Positions 17,039 through 25,297 are shown, numbered from the stretch's first letter. The stretch: 64,000 bases of DNA from Betaproteobacteria bacterium (GCA_025356445.1 JANXSZ010000025.1:1-64000); one strand, 5' to 3'. The notes: generated by a model not told the origin, from the sequence alone. Numbers and translations: made by a program.

Positions 17039-17827
17039 CTAATGCCCATGCGCCCAACCGCTGACCACCGTCACCAAAGCAATCCCCACCAGCAGCCACG
17101 CAATCTGTGCAGCCGTCTCACGAGCGGTCAACCGCTTTTGCAACTGTGGGATCAAGTCGGCCAGCGCCACATACACAAAGCTGCTGGACGCAGCGACCAA
17201 AAAGTAGGGCAGCCAATCCTGCAAACGCTCGACTAAAAAGAAGCCAACCAAGCCCCCCACCGCCGTAACAGCCCCAGCCAGCGACACTTTAAACAAGGCA
17301 ACACGCGGGTTGGAGGAGCTTTGACGCAGCACAATCAAATCGCCCATGTGGTGCGGAACTTCATGGGCCAGCACGGCCAGCGCAGCCACCAAACCCAGGT
17401 ACATATCTGCCACAAAGGCTGAGGCAATCAGGATGCCATCACCAAAACAATGCACGCTGTCGCCTGTCAACACCGCCCAACCACCGGGTTTGGGAGGACT
17501 GTGGTGATGACCGTGGTGATCATGGTCATGAGCGACATCGTGGTGGTGGTGGTGCTCGTGCCCGTGGTGCCACAACTCGGCTTTATCGAGCAGAAAGAAA
17601 AAAACCAAACCCACCAACAGCGTGGCAAACAGCGCCTTAGGCTCTACGCCGCTTTCGAACGCCTCGGGCAGCAGGTGCATGAAGGCGGTGGCCAGCAGCG
17701 CACCAGCGGCGAGGCTGAGTAGATGTTGCGTAAAACGGCCCATCAAGGCCATGCCAAGCAGCGCGGCGAGCCAGACGCTGCCAATACCGGTGGCCAAGGT
17801 GGCGAAAAAAATGGCTACTAAAGTCAT
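17039..17827 (-). CDS. ZIP-family divalent metal transporter
   Basis: About 262 residues with eight predicted helices. The central cytoplasmic loop is extremely histidine-rich (EHHHHH, then HDHDHHGHHH, read from about 17505-17565), a metal-binding loop typical of ZIP carriers. Helix IV/V signatures HCFGDGILIASAF and VLAHEVPHHMGD supply the conserved His and Glu metal ligands. It imports Zn or a related divalent cation across the inner membrane. ATG 17827 is chosen because the upstream in-frame extension lacks family resemblance. A terminator of the next gene lies just upstream. Confidence 0.92.
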   Translation of the reverse strand: MTLVAIFFATLATGIGSVWLAALLGMALMGRFTQHLLSLAAGALLATAFMHLLPEAFESGVEPKALFATLLVGLVFFFLLDKAELWHHGHEHHHHHDVAHDHDHHGHHHSPPKPGGWAVLTGDSVHCFGDGILIASAFVADMYLGLVAALAVLAHEVPHHMGDLIVLRQSSSNPRVALFKVSLAGAVTAVGGLVGFFLVERLQDWLPYFLVAASSSFVYVALADLIPQLQKRLTARETAAQIAWLLVGIALVTVVSGWAHGH

Positions 17828-17884
17828 AGCTTGGTAGGCAGGTGGAGCCTGCGCGGAAACCCTGTTTCTAATCAAAAATACAAA

Positions 17885-17904
17885 AAGCCGCCCGCAGGCG
17901 GCTT
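17885..17904 (-). terminator. Intrinsic terminator of the dienelactone hydrolase gene
   Basis: AAGCCGCC (17885-17892) and GGCGGCTT (17897-17904) pair perfectly around a four-base loop. On the minus strand the stem is followed by TTTTTG and ATTTTTG, an intrinsic terminator for the gene that ends at 17926. Confidence 0.8.
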
Positions 17905-17925
17905 GAGGAGGCTGGCAAACCCTGG

Positions 17926-18816
17926 TCAGGCCACGCCGTTGGCCTTGAACCAAGCCAGCGTACGCTTCCAACCGTCTTCTGCCGCCTCTTTGCGGTAGCT
18001 GGGGCGGTAGTCGGCGTGAAACGCGTGAGGGGCATCAGGGTACACCACAAATTCGGAGGCTTTGGCAGCAGCATTGCCACCAGTCAATACCGCCTTCATT
18101 TTGTCCAGGGTGTCCAGCGGAATACCAGCATCAGCGCCACCGTACAGACCCAGCACCGGGCCATTCAATGTGGCCCCCACGTCGATAGGATTCTGCGGCA
18201 TGAGCGGGTTGGGTTGACCCACAATGCGGCCATACCAAGCCGCAGCGGCTTTGACGTTCGGGCTGTACGCCGTATACAGCCAGGTGATGCGCCCACCCCA
18301 GCAAAAACCGGTGATCGCAACTTTGCTGGTGTTGCCACCGTTGGCCCCTGCCCATTTAACGGCACCGTCCAAATCGGCCATGACCTGTGCGTCAGGCACT
18401 TTGGAGACCACTTCGGCCATCAGCTTGGCCATTTCACCGTACTTGGTCGGGTCGCCCTGGCGAGCGTACAACTCGGGCGCAATCGCCAGGTAACCGGCTT
18501 TGGCGAAGCGACGCGCTGTGTCAGCGATGTACTCGTGCACACCAAAGATTTCTTGCACCACCAGCACCACTGGCAAATTGGTTTTACCTTCAGGCGCTGC
18601 AAAGAAAGCGGGCACTTTGAAACCATTCACCTCAAAACTGATTTCGCCCGTTTTCAGACCGTCAGACGATGTTTTGATGGCTGTTTGCGCCATGATAGGC
18701 AAGGCCGTGGCCGCGTAGCCTACGCCCAAAGCAGCTTTGAGTGCGCTGCGGCGGCTGGGTGTGCTTTGGCCGGGTAACAAGGCGTTGAATTCTGTTTTGA
18801 GGTCTTCACTGAACAT
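17926..18816 (-). CDS. Dienelactone hydrolase-family protein with Tat signal
   Basis: 296 residues. The twin-arginine motif PSRRSALKAALG at about 21-32 precedes a hydrophobic run, suggesting Tat export. The alpha/beta hydrolase core contains VVLVVQEIFGVHEYI, the nucleophile region ITGFCWGGR (Cys in place of Ser, as in dienelactone hydrolases) and a catalytic His in APHAFHADYRPSY. True dienelactone hydrolases act in chloroaromatic breakdown, but exported paralogues have unknown esters as substrates. There are no aromatic-degradation genes nearby. GGAG lies upstream of the ATG. Confidence 0.9.
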   Translation of the reverse strand: MFSEDLKTEFNALLPGQSTPSRRSALKAALGVGYAATALPIMAQTAIKTSSDGLKTGEISFEVNGFKVPAFFAAPEGKTNLPVVLVVQEIFGVHEYIADTARRFAKAGYLAIAPELYARQGDPTKYGEMAKLMAEVVSKVPDAQVMADLDGAVKWAGANGGNTSKVAITGFCWGGRITWLYTAYSPNVKAAAAWYGRIVGQPNPLMPQNPIDVGATLNGPVLGLYGGADAGIPLDTLDKMKAVLTGGNAAAKASEFVVYPDAPHAFHADYRPSYRKEAAEDGWKRTLAWFKANGVA

Positions 18817-18892
18817 GGAGGCTCCGGTATGTCGATAAGTGTGGCCAAGGGGTGTGGCCGACAGGCGTGCAGAATGGCACGGCAGAGTTTAG

Positions 18893-18990
18893 ACCGAAGC
18901 ACAAATCGGTGCAGCCCTCTGCCTGTGCCAACAGCTCAGGTAGCCGGTTTATCGCTCAAGGCTTTCAGGTTGTCGCGTAACTCTTTGCTC
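18893..18990. repeat. 98-bp direct repeat, copy A (3' remnant of a second gltI allele)
   Basis: Pairs with 21352-21449: 92 of 98 positions agree. In copy B the segment is the last 16-17 codons of the binding-protein gene plus 43 bp of downstream DNA. In copy A the minus strand still reads SKELRDNLKALSDKPAT and stop. The only two differences in that part are silent (GCG to GCT and ACT to ACC), so copy A comes from a diverged but formerly functional allele. Confidence 0.9.
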
Positions 18991-19410
18991 TATCGAAAAC
19001 TTCTTTTGTTCGTGTTCGACCCACTCCATAGCGCTGTTCAGGCCCTGTGCCTTCTGGATGCGCGCCGCGTTGGCACCCAGGAGCTCGGCATCGCTTGCCG
19101 CCAAACGATCCGCAGCGACAGCCAGGCCCCGATCGCGCAGCAAGTTCCCCACCACCGACGCATCGCAGGTATCCAGACCCTGCACATAGCGCGCTTCCTG
19201 CAAAGCCTTGAGCGTTTCCAGCTCGCGCGGTGGATCGGACAAGGACACGGCGGTGAGCGCCAGCGTCGCGGCAGCCGAGTCAAAGCGACTGCCAAGGCGG
19301 CCCAGCACGTTCTGGCGGTAAGCCTCGGTGAAATGCTGGCCTGTCAGCTTGTCGATGCGCTGGTCGTTGGACCAGGCATAGTCCGCAAAAGCCGCATCCA
19401 TGGTGCGCAT
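18949..19410 (-). pseudogene. DsbA-family remnant with chimeric C-terminus
   Basis: An open frame of 153 residues with a good ribosome-binding site (AAGGAGATAGCACC before ATG 19410). Residues about 15-115 match the helical part of a DsbA/FrnE-like thioredoxin protein (LTGQHFTEAYRQNVLGRLG, then ETLKALQEARYVQGLDT and AARIQKAQGL). The N-terminal strand with the CxxC active site is missing: the reading goes from MRTMDAAF straight to SNDQRIDKL. After KAQGL the tail is foreign; its last 16 residues are copy A of the gltI 3' end read in another frame. It cannot be a normal thiol oxidoreductase. It may still be translated. Confidence 0.7.
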
Positions 19411-19422
19411 GGTGCTATCTCC

Positions 19423-20289
19423 TTACCACTTCATTTCGCCGGTGTTGACCTTGGCCCCAATGTCCAGCGACATCGCGCCGTCGGTCACCTGGGGGTAAGA
19501 CTGCTTCATGGCACCGATCAACGTGGCACTGGTGGTGTTGGCGGCCAGGTTTTTCTCAAAGGTCTGCAAATAGTCCTTGGTGAAGCTGATGGTGCTGGCA
19601 TCGATCGCAGTACCGATCTTCATGTGGCCGGGAATGACCAGCTCGGGCTTGAGTGCTGTCATCTCGTCCAGCTGTGCCACCCAGGCAGTGCGCAGGGCTG
19701 GGGTTGGCGTGTCCGCAGTCCACACGTGCATGTTGCCAAACACGCCGATGTTGCCAACGATGACTTTGATGGACGGAATCCAGGCGTAGGGGCGGTGGGC
19801 CAACGGGCCTTGTGTGCCGCGAATTTCAATGGTCTGGCCTTCCAGCGTCAGGGTGTTGCCTTCCAGCGCACGTGGCACCACCGGCTTGCGCGGCGCGTTG
19901 GCACCCATCTTGGGGCCCCAGAACGCGACCTTGCCCGCCAGTTTGGCGCTCAGCTTTTCCAGCACGGCGGGCGTGGTGACCACGTCGGCTTGGGGGAAGA
20001 CCTCTTTCAGTGTCTCCACGCCAAAGTAGTAGTCGGGGTCGGCCTGGCTCACGTAGATGGTGGTGAGTTGTTTGCCGCTGTCGAGCACGTTGGCGGCAAT
20101 GCGCAGCGCGTCGGCGCGGGTGAAGCCGGCGTCAATCACCATGGCTTCTTTTTCGCCGTAGACCAGAGTGGAATTGACGTTGAAGCTGGCGGCACCCGCG
20201 TTGTAGACCTTGACGGTCAGCGGCTGGGCGGCTTCGGCGCTGGTGAAGGCAATAGCCAATGAGGCGGCAATGACGGTGGTGCGGATCAT
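19423..20289 (-). CDS. Secreted MBL-fold protein with altered metal-binding motif
   Basis: 288 residues, with signal peptide MIRTTVIAASLAIAFTSAEA. The metallo-beta-lactamase fold is recognisable from STLVYGEKEAMVIDAGFTRADA, IYVSQADPDYYFGVE and LVIPGHMKIG. The usual HxHxDH zinc motif is replaced by QADPDY, so two histidine ligands and the terminal histidine are gone; the later GH is kept. Relatives with the 'SHADPDYYFG' form exist as I recall, so part of this is family-wide; the first Gln is the extra change here. Catalysis by a standard dinuclear zinc centre looks doubtful. It lies 12 bp upstream of the DsbA remnant and divergent from a LysR gene. Confidence 0.85.
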   Translation of the reverse strand: MIRTTVIAASLAIAFTSAEAAQPLTVKVYNAGAASFNVNSTLVYGEKEAMVIDAGFTRADALRIAANVLDSGKQLTTIYVSQADPDYYFGVETLKEVFPQADVVTTPAVLEKLSAKLAGKVAFWGPKMGANAPRKPVVPRALEGNTLTLEGQTIEIRGTQGPLAHRPYAWIPSIKVIVGNIGVFGNMHVWTADTPTPALRTAWVAQLDEMTALKPELVIPGHMKIGTAIDASTISFTKDYLQTFEKNLAANTTSATLIGAMKQSYPQVTDGAMSLDIGAKVNTGEMKW

Positions 20290-20312
20290 GGGATAAGCTC
20301 CTGCTAGTTGGT

Positions 20313-20354
20313 TGAAACATACGCTTTGCAGCGCTGGGATGAACTATAGTTTCA
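20313..20354. promoter_or_regulatory. LysR-type operator candidate between MBL and LysR genes
   Basis: TGAAAC (20313-20318) and GTTTCA (20349-20354) are inverted copies. The right arm overlaps a perfect palindrome AACTATAGTT at 20342-20351. The site lies in the 124-bp gap between divergent start codons, where LysR regulators usually bind. Confidence 0.5.
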
Positions 20355-20413
20355 ATATCCGATCAGATAAACCGCATAATTTGCCCATTACTGTTTCATT
20401 AATAGCGCAAATC

Positions 20414-21328
20414 ATGGATAGATTAACGGCCATGCAGGTGTTTGTGGAAGTAGCCGCAAGCAGCAGTTTCAGCGCCACGGCCGACAAACTGGACATGTCG
20501 CGCGCCATGGTCACCCGCTATGTGGGTGAGCTGGAGCAGTGGCTGGGCGCGCGCCTGTTGCAGCGCACCACCCGCAGCGTCACGCTGACCGATGCAGGTG
20601 AGAGTTGCCTACGCCGCAGTCAGCAGATGCTGGCCTTGATGGAAAACGTGGAGGAAGAAACCAGCAGCCATGATGGTGCCCTGCGCGGCCAGTTGCGCAT
20701 CACCTGCAGCATGTCGTTGGCCTATGCGCAGATGGCCGCTGCGGTGGTGGACTTTCTCACACTGCACCCGCAGCTCAAGATTGACCTGAACGCCAGCGAA
20801 GGCGCGCTCAACTTGGTAGAGGCGCGCATTGACTTGGCCATCCGCATCAGTGCCGAGCCGGATCCGATGCTGATTGGGCGGATGCTGGCACCGTGCGCAT
20901 CGGTGCTGGTGGCCTCACCAGCCTACTTGGCCGAGCATGGACAGCCCCAGGCTCCGACCGACCTGAGCAGCCACCGATGCCTGAGCTATGCCAACTTTGG
21001 CAAAAGTGTCTGGAAGCTCCAGCGGGGCGAAGAGCACACCCAAGTCAGCGTGACCAGTCACTTCAGCGCCAACGAGGCCACGGCCTTGCTGCGCGCCGCG
21101 CTGGCAGGCGGCGGCATCGCGCTACAGCCCACTTACTTGGCCAACCCGCATCTGCTTGACGGCAGCTTACAAGCGGTATTGCCTGATTGGAAAGTGCCCG
21201 ACATGGCGATCTATGCGCTGTATTCCTCGCGCAAGCATTTATCACCCGCAGTACGGGCGCTGCTGGATTTTTTGGTGGAGCGGTTCGCCAAGATACCCTG
21301 GTTTATTGGGCGTTGGGGGGCTGTTTGA
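20414..21328 (+). CDS. LysR-family transcriptional regulator
   Basis: 304 residues from ATG 20414, the start that gives the canonical N-terminus MDRLTAMQVFVEVAASSSFSATADKL; an in-frame upstream ATG only adds non-family sequence. A winged HTH (about 1-60, with ARLLQRTTRSVTLTDAG) is followed by the LysR effector domain (DLAIRISAEPDPMLIGRML, LVASPAYLAEHGQP). It belongs to the CrgA/DmlR-like subgroup. It is divergent from the MBL gene, which it most likely controls. Its stop codon lies inside a 37-bp element repeated at 22366-22402. Confidence 0.92.
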   Translation: MDRLTAMQVFVEVAASSSFSATADKLDMSRAMVTRYVGELEQWLGARLLQRTTRSVTLTDAGESCLRRSQQMLALMENVEEETSSHDGALRGQLRITCSMSLAYAQMAAAVVDFLTLHPQLKIDLNASEGALNLVEARIDLAIRISAEPDPMLIGRMLAPCASVLVASPAYLAEHGQPQAPTDLSSHRCLSYANFGKSVWKLQRGEEHTQVSVTSHFSANEATALLRAALAGGGIALQPTYLANPHLLDGSLQAVLPDWKVPDMAIYALYSSRKHLSPAVRALLDFLVERFAKIPWFIGRWGAV

Positions 21329-21349
21329 ACGGTTTTTGAAGCAGGCACT
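21313..21349. repeat. 37-bp repeat downstream of gltI, copy 1
   Basis: 29 of 37 positions match 22366-22402. Both contain the palindrome-like core CTGTTTGAAC(A/G)G. On the minus strand both lie shortly after a stop codon (gltI here, polA at the other copy), which fits a 3'-UTR element of REP type. It also contains the LysR stop codon. Confidence 0.5.
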
Positions 21350-21351
21350 GA

Positions 21352-21449
21352 ACCGAAGCACACATCGGTGCAGCCCTCTACCCGTACCAACAGCTCAAGT
21401 CGCCGGTTTATCGCTCAAGGCTTTCAGGTTGTCGCGTAACTCTTTGCTC
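21352..21449. repeat. 98-bp direct repeat, copy B (native gltI 3' end)
   Basis: The partner of 18893-18990. The right 55 bp are the in-frame end of the binding-protein gene; the rest is its downstream DNA. Together with copy A it bounds a block holding the DsbA remnant, the MBL gene and the LysR gene. Confidence 0.9.
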
Positions 21450-22285
21450 ATCGGCAGGTTCAGGTTCTGGCCTTTGGGTGGAATGGGCGACATGAACCAC
21501 TTGGTGTAAAGCTTCTCAAACTGGCCAGATTTCATCATCCCGCCAATCACACCGTTCACCAGTTGCGCAAACTGGGGGTCATCTTTGCGGAACATGCAGG
21601 CATAAGGCTCCACTTGCAGGGAATCGCCCACCACCTCCCATTCGGCGGGCGCTTTGGCATTACCCATCAGGCCAAACAACAAAATATCGTCCATCGCAAA
21701 CGCCACCGCACGGCCACTGTCCACCAGCAGCATCGCATCGTCATGGTCTTTACCCAGCACGAACTCCAGCCCCAAGTTGTTGTCGGTGTTGTACTTGCGA
21801 ATCACCTGCACATTGGTGGTGCCTGTGGTGCTGGTGACGTTCTTCTTGGCCAAGTCCGCATAATTCTTGATACCTGATGCTTTCTTCACCAGCAGCCGCG
21901 TACCCGTGTAGAAATGGTTAACCGCAAACTGCACATCCCGCCCACGCGCCGTGTTGTTGGTGGTGGAGCCGCATTCCAAGTCAATCGTGCCGTTTTGCAA
22001 CAAGGGAATGCGGTTTTGAGAGGTGACGGGCTGGACGGCCACTTTCAAATCAGGCTTACCCAACTTGACCTTCACCGCGTCCACGATGGCATTGGTGATA
22101 TCAACCGAAAACCCCACCGGGGCACCAGAGCCGACCAAAAAACTGAACGGTACCGAGGCTTCGCGCGATGAAACCGTCATCTGACCCGCATCAGCGATTT
22201 TTTTGAGCGTATCGGCGCTGGCAAGGCCAGTCGCGGCGAGACCGGAAGCGAACACCACAGCGGAAATCATGAGGGAAGGTTTCAT
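21395..22285 (-). CDS. gltI: Glutamate/aspartate-type ABC transporter binding protein
   Basis: 296-residue periplasmic binding protein of family 3. A signal peptide ending at LASA precedes DTLKKIADAGQMTVSSREASVPFSFLV (read in parts), then GFSVDITNAIVDAV, RIPLLQNGTIDLECGSTTN, NVTSTTGTTNV and AFAMDDILL, the pattern of GltI/DEBP proteins for glutamate and aspartate. No gltJ, gltK or gltL genes are adjacent, so it must work with permease and ATPase encoded elsewhere. Its last codons are duplicated at 18893-18990. Confidence 0.9.
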   Translation of the reverse strand: MKPSLMISAVVFASGLAATGLASADTLKKIADAGQMTVSSREASVPFSFLVGSGAPVGFSVDITNAIVDAVKVKLGKPDLKVAVQPVTSQNRIPLLQNGTIDLECGSTTNNTARGRDVQFAVNHFYTGTRLLVKKASGIKNYADLAKKNVTSTTGTTNVQVIRKYNTDNNLGLEFVLGKDHDDAMLLVDSGRAVAFAMDDILLFGLMGNAKAPAEWEVVGDSLQVEPYACMFRKDDPQFAQLVNGVIGGMMKSGQFEKLYTKWFMSPIPPKGQNLNLPMSKELRDNLKALSDKPAT

Positions 22286-22365
22286 GCAAGGCCTTTGGAA
22301 TTGAGGAGATGAATGCCAGAGATTAAACGATCAGCAGGCATCAAAGCGCGCTCGCCTTGGAAAAG

Positions 22366-22402
22366 TTGGAGCGCTGTTTGAACAGTTCTTGCAGCGAGCG
22401 CT
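22366..22402. repeat. 37-bp repeat downstream of polA, copy 2
   Basis: The second copy of the 21313-21349 element (29/37 identical). It sits 25 bp past the polA stop on the minus strand and contains CTGTTTGAACAG, a perfect dyad around TG, followed by GCGAGCGCT. Confidence 0.5.
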
Positions 22403-22426
22403 AGGGTGATTCGGGTACCTCAACCC

Positions 22427-25297
22427 TCAATGCGCCTCCTCCCAATTCGCACCCACGCCCACTTCCGCCAGCAGCGGCACCTTGAGCTGCGCCACGCCCG
22501 CCATGAGACGTGGGATTTCGGTTTTCAGCCAATCGACCTCTCCCAGTGGCAACTCGAACACCAATTCATCGTGCACTTGCATAATCATTTTGATAGCAGG
22601 TTTCGCCGTATCCAAAGCAGTTTGCACGGCATTCATGCTTAATTTAATCAAATCTGCTGCTGTGCCTTGCATGGGTGCGTTGATGGCTGCACGCTCAGCA
22701 CCGGCGCGGCGGGGGCCGTTGGGGCTGCTGATTTCAGGAAGGTACAGGCGCCGCCCCATCACGGTTTCGACATAGCCTTTGGCTTTGGCGCAGAGGCGGG
22801 TGTCGTCCATGTACTGCTTGACGCCGGGGTAGCGCTGGAAGTAGCGGTCTACAAAATTACGGGCGGCGCTGTTCTCGATGCCTAAAGATTTGGCAAGGCC
22901 GAAGGCGCTCATGCCGTAAATCAGGCCGAAATTGATGGTTTTGGCGTAGCGGCGTTGCTCCGGCAAGACTTGATCGACAGGGACGCTGAAGACCTCGGCG
23001 GCAGTCGCGCGGTGGACATCAAGGCCATCATGAAAGGCACGCAGCAGCGCGGGGTCGTCGCTCAGGTGGGCCATGATGCGCAGCTCGATTTGGCTGTAAT
23101 CGGCGCTGGCGATGACGTTGCCAGGCGCGGCGACAAAGGCCTCGCGCACACGGCGGCCTTCTGCGGTGCGGATAGGGATGTTTTGCAGGTTGGGGTCATT
23201 GCTGCTGAGACGGCCAGTAACGGCGACGGCTTGGGCATAGTGGGTATGGACGCGGCCAGTGCGGGCATGGGTCAACAAGGCCAGTTTGTCGGTGTACGTG
23301 CCTTTGAGCTTGGCGAGTCCCCGATGCTCCAGAATTTTGGCGGGCAGAGGGAAATCTTCAGCCAGTTTCTCCAGCACTTCTTCGTCGGTGCTGGGTGCGC
23401 CTGTGGGCGTTTTCTTGACAACGGGCAAGCCAAGTTTGGTGAAAAATATTTCACCAATTTGTTTGGGACTGCTGAGGTTGAAGGGTTGCCCGGCCAAATC
23501 GTGGGCGTCTTTTTCCAACTGCAAGATGCGCTGACCCAGGGTGTGGCTTTGCACGGCCAAGGTAGGTGCGTCAATCAGCACACCGTTGCGCTCAATGCGG
23601 TACAGGGTTTCACTGCTGGTGATTTCCAGTCGATACACAGCCAGCAGTTTGGCATCGGCCAGCAGCAGCGGCCACAGCACCTGGTGAACAGCCAAGGTCT
23701 GGTCACTGTCTTCACAGGAATACTCCGCCGCTTTGGTGATCTCTACCTGGTCAAAACAAATTTGGTGCGCACCCTTTCCGCACAAATCCTCGTAGGTGAT
23801 GCCTTGACGGCCCAGGTGGCGCTCAGCCAAGCTGGAAAGGCCGTGGGGTTTGTGAACTTCCAGCACATAGCTTTGCAACATCGTGTCGTGCGTGTAGCCC
23901 TGCACCTCGATACCGTGGTTGGCAAAGACATGGCGGTCGTATTTGATGTGTTGACCCAGCTTGGGGCGGGACGGGTTTTCGAGCCAGGGCTTGAGGCGGG
24001 CCAGCACCTCGTCGCGGGGCAGTTGAGCAGGGGCATCGGGGTAGCTGTGGGCCACAGGAATGTAAGCGGCCTCGCCCGGCTGCACGCTGAAACTGATACC
24101 CACAATTTGGGCCTCCAGCGCACTGAGCGAGGTGGTTTCGGTGTCCAGCGCGGTCACCTCGGCAGCGTTCAACATGGCCAGCCACGCGTCAAAGCGTGCC
24201 CAATCGGTGATAGTTTCGTAGGTTTTAGGTGAATCTGGGACACTGGCAACATCACCAAAGAGATCGCCAGTGTCGCCTGGCGCCAAGGGCGCTACGGTAG
24301 GGACGGCTGGGTTGTCAGGCACCACCGCAGGGGCTGCATCGGTGACAGGTTCGTCAAACAGCGGTGACGCGGGCATCTTTGGCATGGGTGGCAGCTTGGG
24401 CACATCACCCAGCGCCCGCGCAAGGCCTTTGAAGCCATATTTTTCGTAAAAAGCCTTTAACTCGCCCGTCTGTTGTGCTTGATAAGCTATGGAATCGAGA
24501 GCAGGCAAGCCGCTGATGTAGCCCGACAGATCGCAATCGGTTTTGATGGTCAGCAGCTCGGCGGCTTTGGGCAACCAGTCCAGCGACTGGCGCAGATTTT
24601 CACCCACCACGCCTTTGATATCCGCAGCCTTGGCAATCAAGGCGGCCAGTGAGCCATGCTCCTGCAACCATTTGACCGCCGTTTTAGGGCCTACTTTGCT
24701 GACGCCAGGCACGTTGTCCACCGCGTCACCCACCAGGGTTTGGTAATCCAGCATCAGTGACGGGGGCACGCCAAACTCTTCGGTGACACCCGCCACATCG
24801 CGGCGTTTACCGTTCATGGTGTCGATGATGGTGATGTGCTCGTTCACCAGCTGGCTCAGGTCTTTGTCGCCACTGGAAACGATCACACGTACGCCTTGCT
24901 TGGCAGCGATCACCGCCAAGGTACCGATCACGTCGTCAGCCTCCACGCCGGGCACGGCCATGACCTTCCAGCCGAGCAAGGCAACCAGCTCGTTGATGGG
25001 CTCAATCTGGCTGCGCAAATCGGGTGGCATGGGCGAGCGGGTGGCTTTGTAGGCGGGGTACAGCGTGTCCCGAAAGGTCGGGCCTTTGGCGTCAAAAATA
25101 CAGACCGCAAAATCAGCAGGTACCTCTTTGCGCAGGCTGTGCAGCATATTGACCATGCCACGGATCGCTCCGGTGGGCGGGCTGCTCGGGTCACCCGGCA
25201 CGGCTCGCAAATCAGGCATGGCGTGAAAGGCGCGGTACAGGTAGCTGGAGCCATCGACCAGCAGCAAGGTTTGAGGGCGTGAGAGAGGTAGGGTCAT
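22427..25297 (-). CDS. polA: DNA polymerase I
   Basis: About 956 residues with all three domains. The 5'-3' exonuclease comes first (LLVDGSSYLYRAFHAMP, GVEADDVIGTLA, SGDKDLSQLV). A Pro/Ala-rich linker follows (about 330-385). The 3'-5' proofreading domain has ALDTETTSLSA, GQHIKYDRHVF and EYSCEDSDQTL, so its acidic residues are kept. The polymerase domain has motif A ADYSQIELRIMAHLS, motif B RRYAKTINFGLIYGMS and motif C MQVHDELVFELP. The start is ATG 25297, as the longer frame lacks resemblance. An AT-rich mini-repeat core is translated just before motif C. Confidence 0.97.
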   Translation of the reverse strand: MTLPLSRPQTLLLVDGSSYLYRAFHAMPDLRAVPGDPSSPPTGAIRGMVNMLHSLRKEVPADFAVCIFDAKGPTFRDTLYPAYKATRSPMPPDLRSQIEPINELVALLGWKVMAVPGVEADDVIGTLAVIAAKQGVRVIVSSGDKDLSQLVNEHITIIDTMNGKRRDVAGVTEEFGVPPSLMLDYQTLVGDAVDNVPGVSKVGPKTAVKWLQEHGSLAALIAKAADIKGVVGENLRQSLDWLPKAAELLTIKTDCDLSGYISGLPALDSIAYQAQQTGELKAFYEKYGFKGLARALGDVPKLPPMPKMPASPLFDEPVTDAAPAVVPDNPAVPTVAPLAPGDTGDLFGDVASVPDSPKTYETITDWARFDAWLAMLNAAEVTALDTETTSLSALEAQIVGISFSVQPGEAAYIPVAHSYPDAPAQLPRDEVLARLKPWLENPSRPKLGQHIKYDRHVFANHGIEVQGYTHDTMLQSYVLEVHKPHGLSSLAERHLGRQGITYEDLCGKGAHQICFDQVEITKAAEYSCEDSDQTLAVHQVLWPLLLADAKLLAVYRLEITSSETLYRIERNGVLIDAPTLAVQSHTLGQRILQLEKDAHDLAGQPFNLSSPKQIGEIFFTKLGLPVVKKTPTGAPSTDEEVLEKLAEDFPLPAKILEHRGLAKLKGTYTDKLALLTHARTGRVHTHYAQAVAVTGRLSSNDPNLQNIPIRTAEGRRVREAFVAAPGNVIASADYSQIELRIMAHLSDDPALLRAFHDGLDVHRATAAEVFSVPVDQVLPEQRRYAKTINFGLIYGMSAFGLAKSLGIENSAARNFVDRYFQRYPGVKQYMDDTRLCAKAKGYVETVMGRRLYLPEISSPNGPRRAGAERAAINAPMQGTAADLIKLSMNAVQTALDTAKPAIKMIMQVHDELVFELPLGEVDWLKTEIPRLMAGVAQLKVPLLAEVGVGANWEEAH
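22581..22600. repeat. Mini-repeat core inside polA
   Basis: On the minus strand CCTGCTATCAAAATGATTAT, the mini-repeat core, translated just before polymerase motif C. Confidence 0.45.

Noticed and set aside
18901-18920. NtrC-type site GCAC-N6-GTGC near the gltI end repeats
   Set aside because: Spacing does not match the NtrC consensus and the position is downstream of the gene, not at a promoter.
18890-21449. Composite transposon or insertion sequence bounded by 98-bp repeats
   Set aside because: No transposase gene or terminal inverted repeats; the repeat is partly gltI coding DNA in direct orientation.
22955-24232. 425-residue frame opposite polA
   Set aside because: Complete overlap with polymerase and exonuclease motifs on the other strand; composition is that of an antisense frame.
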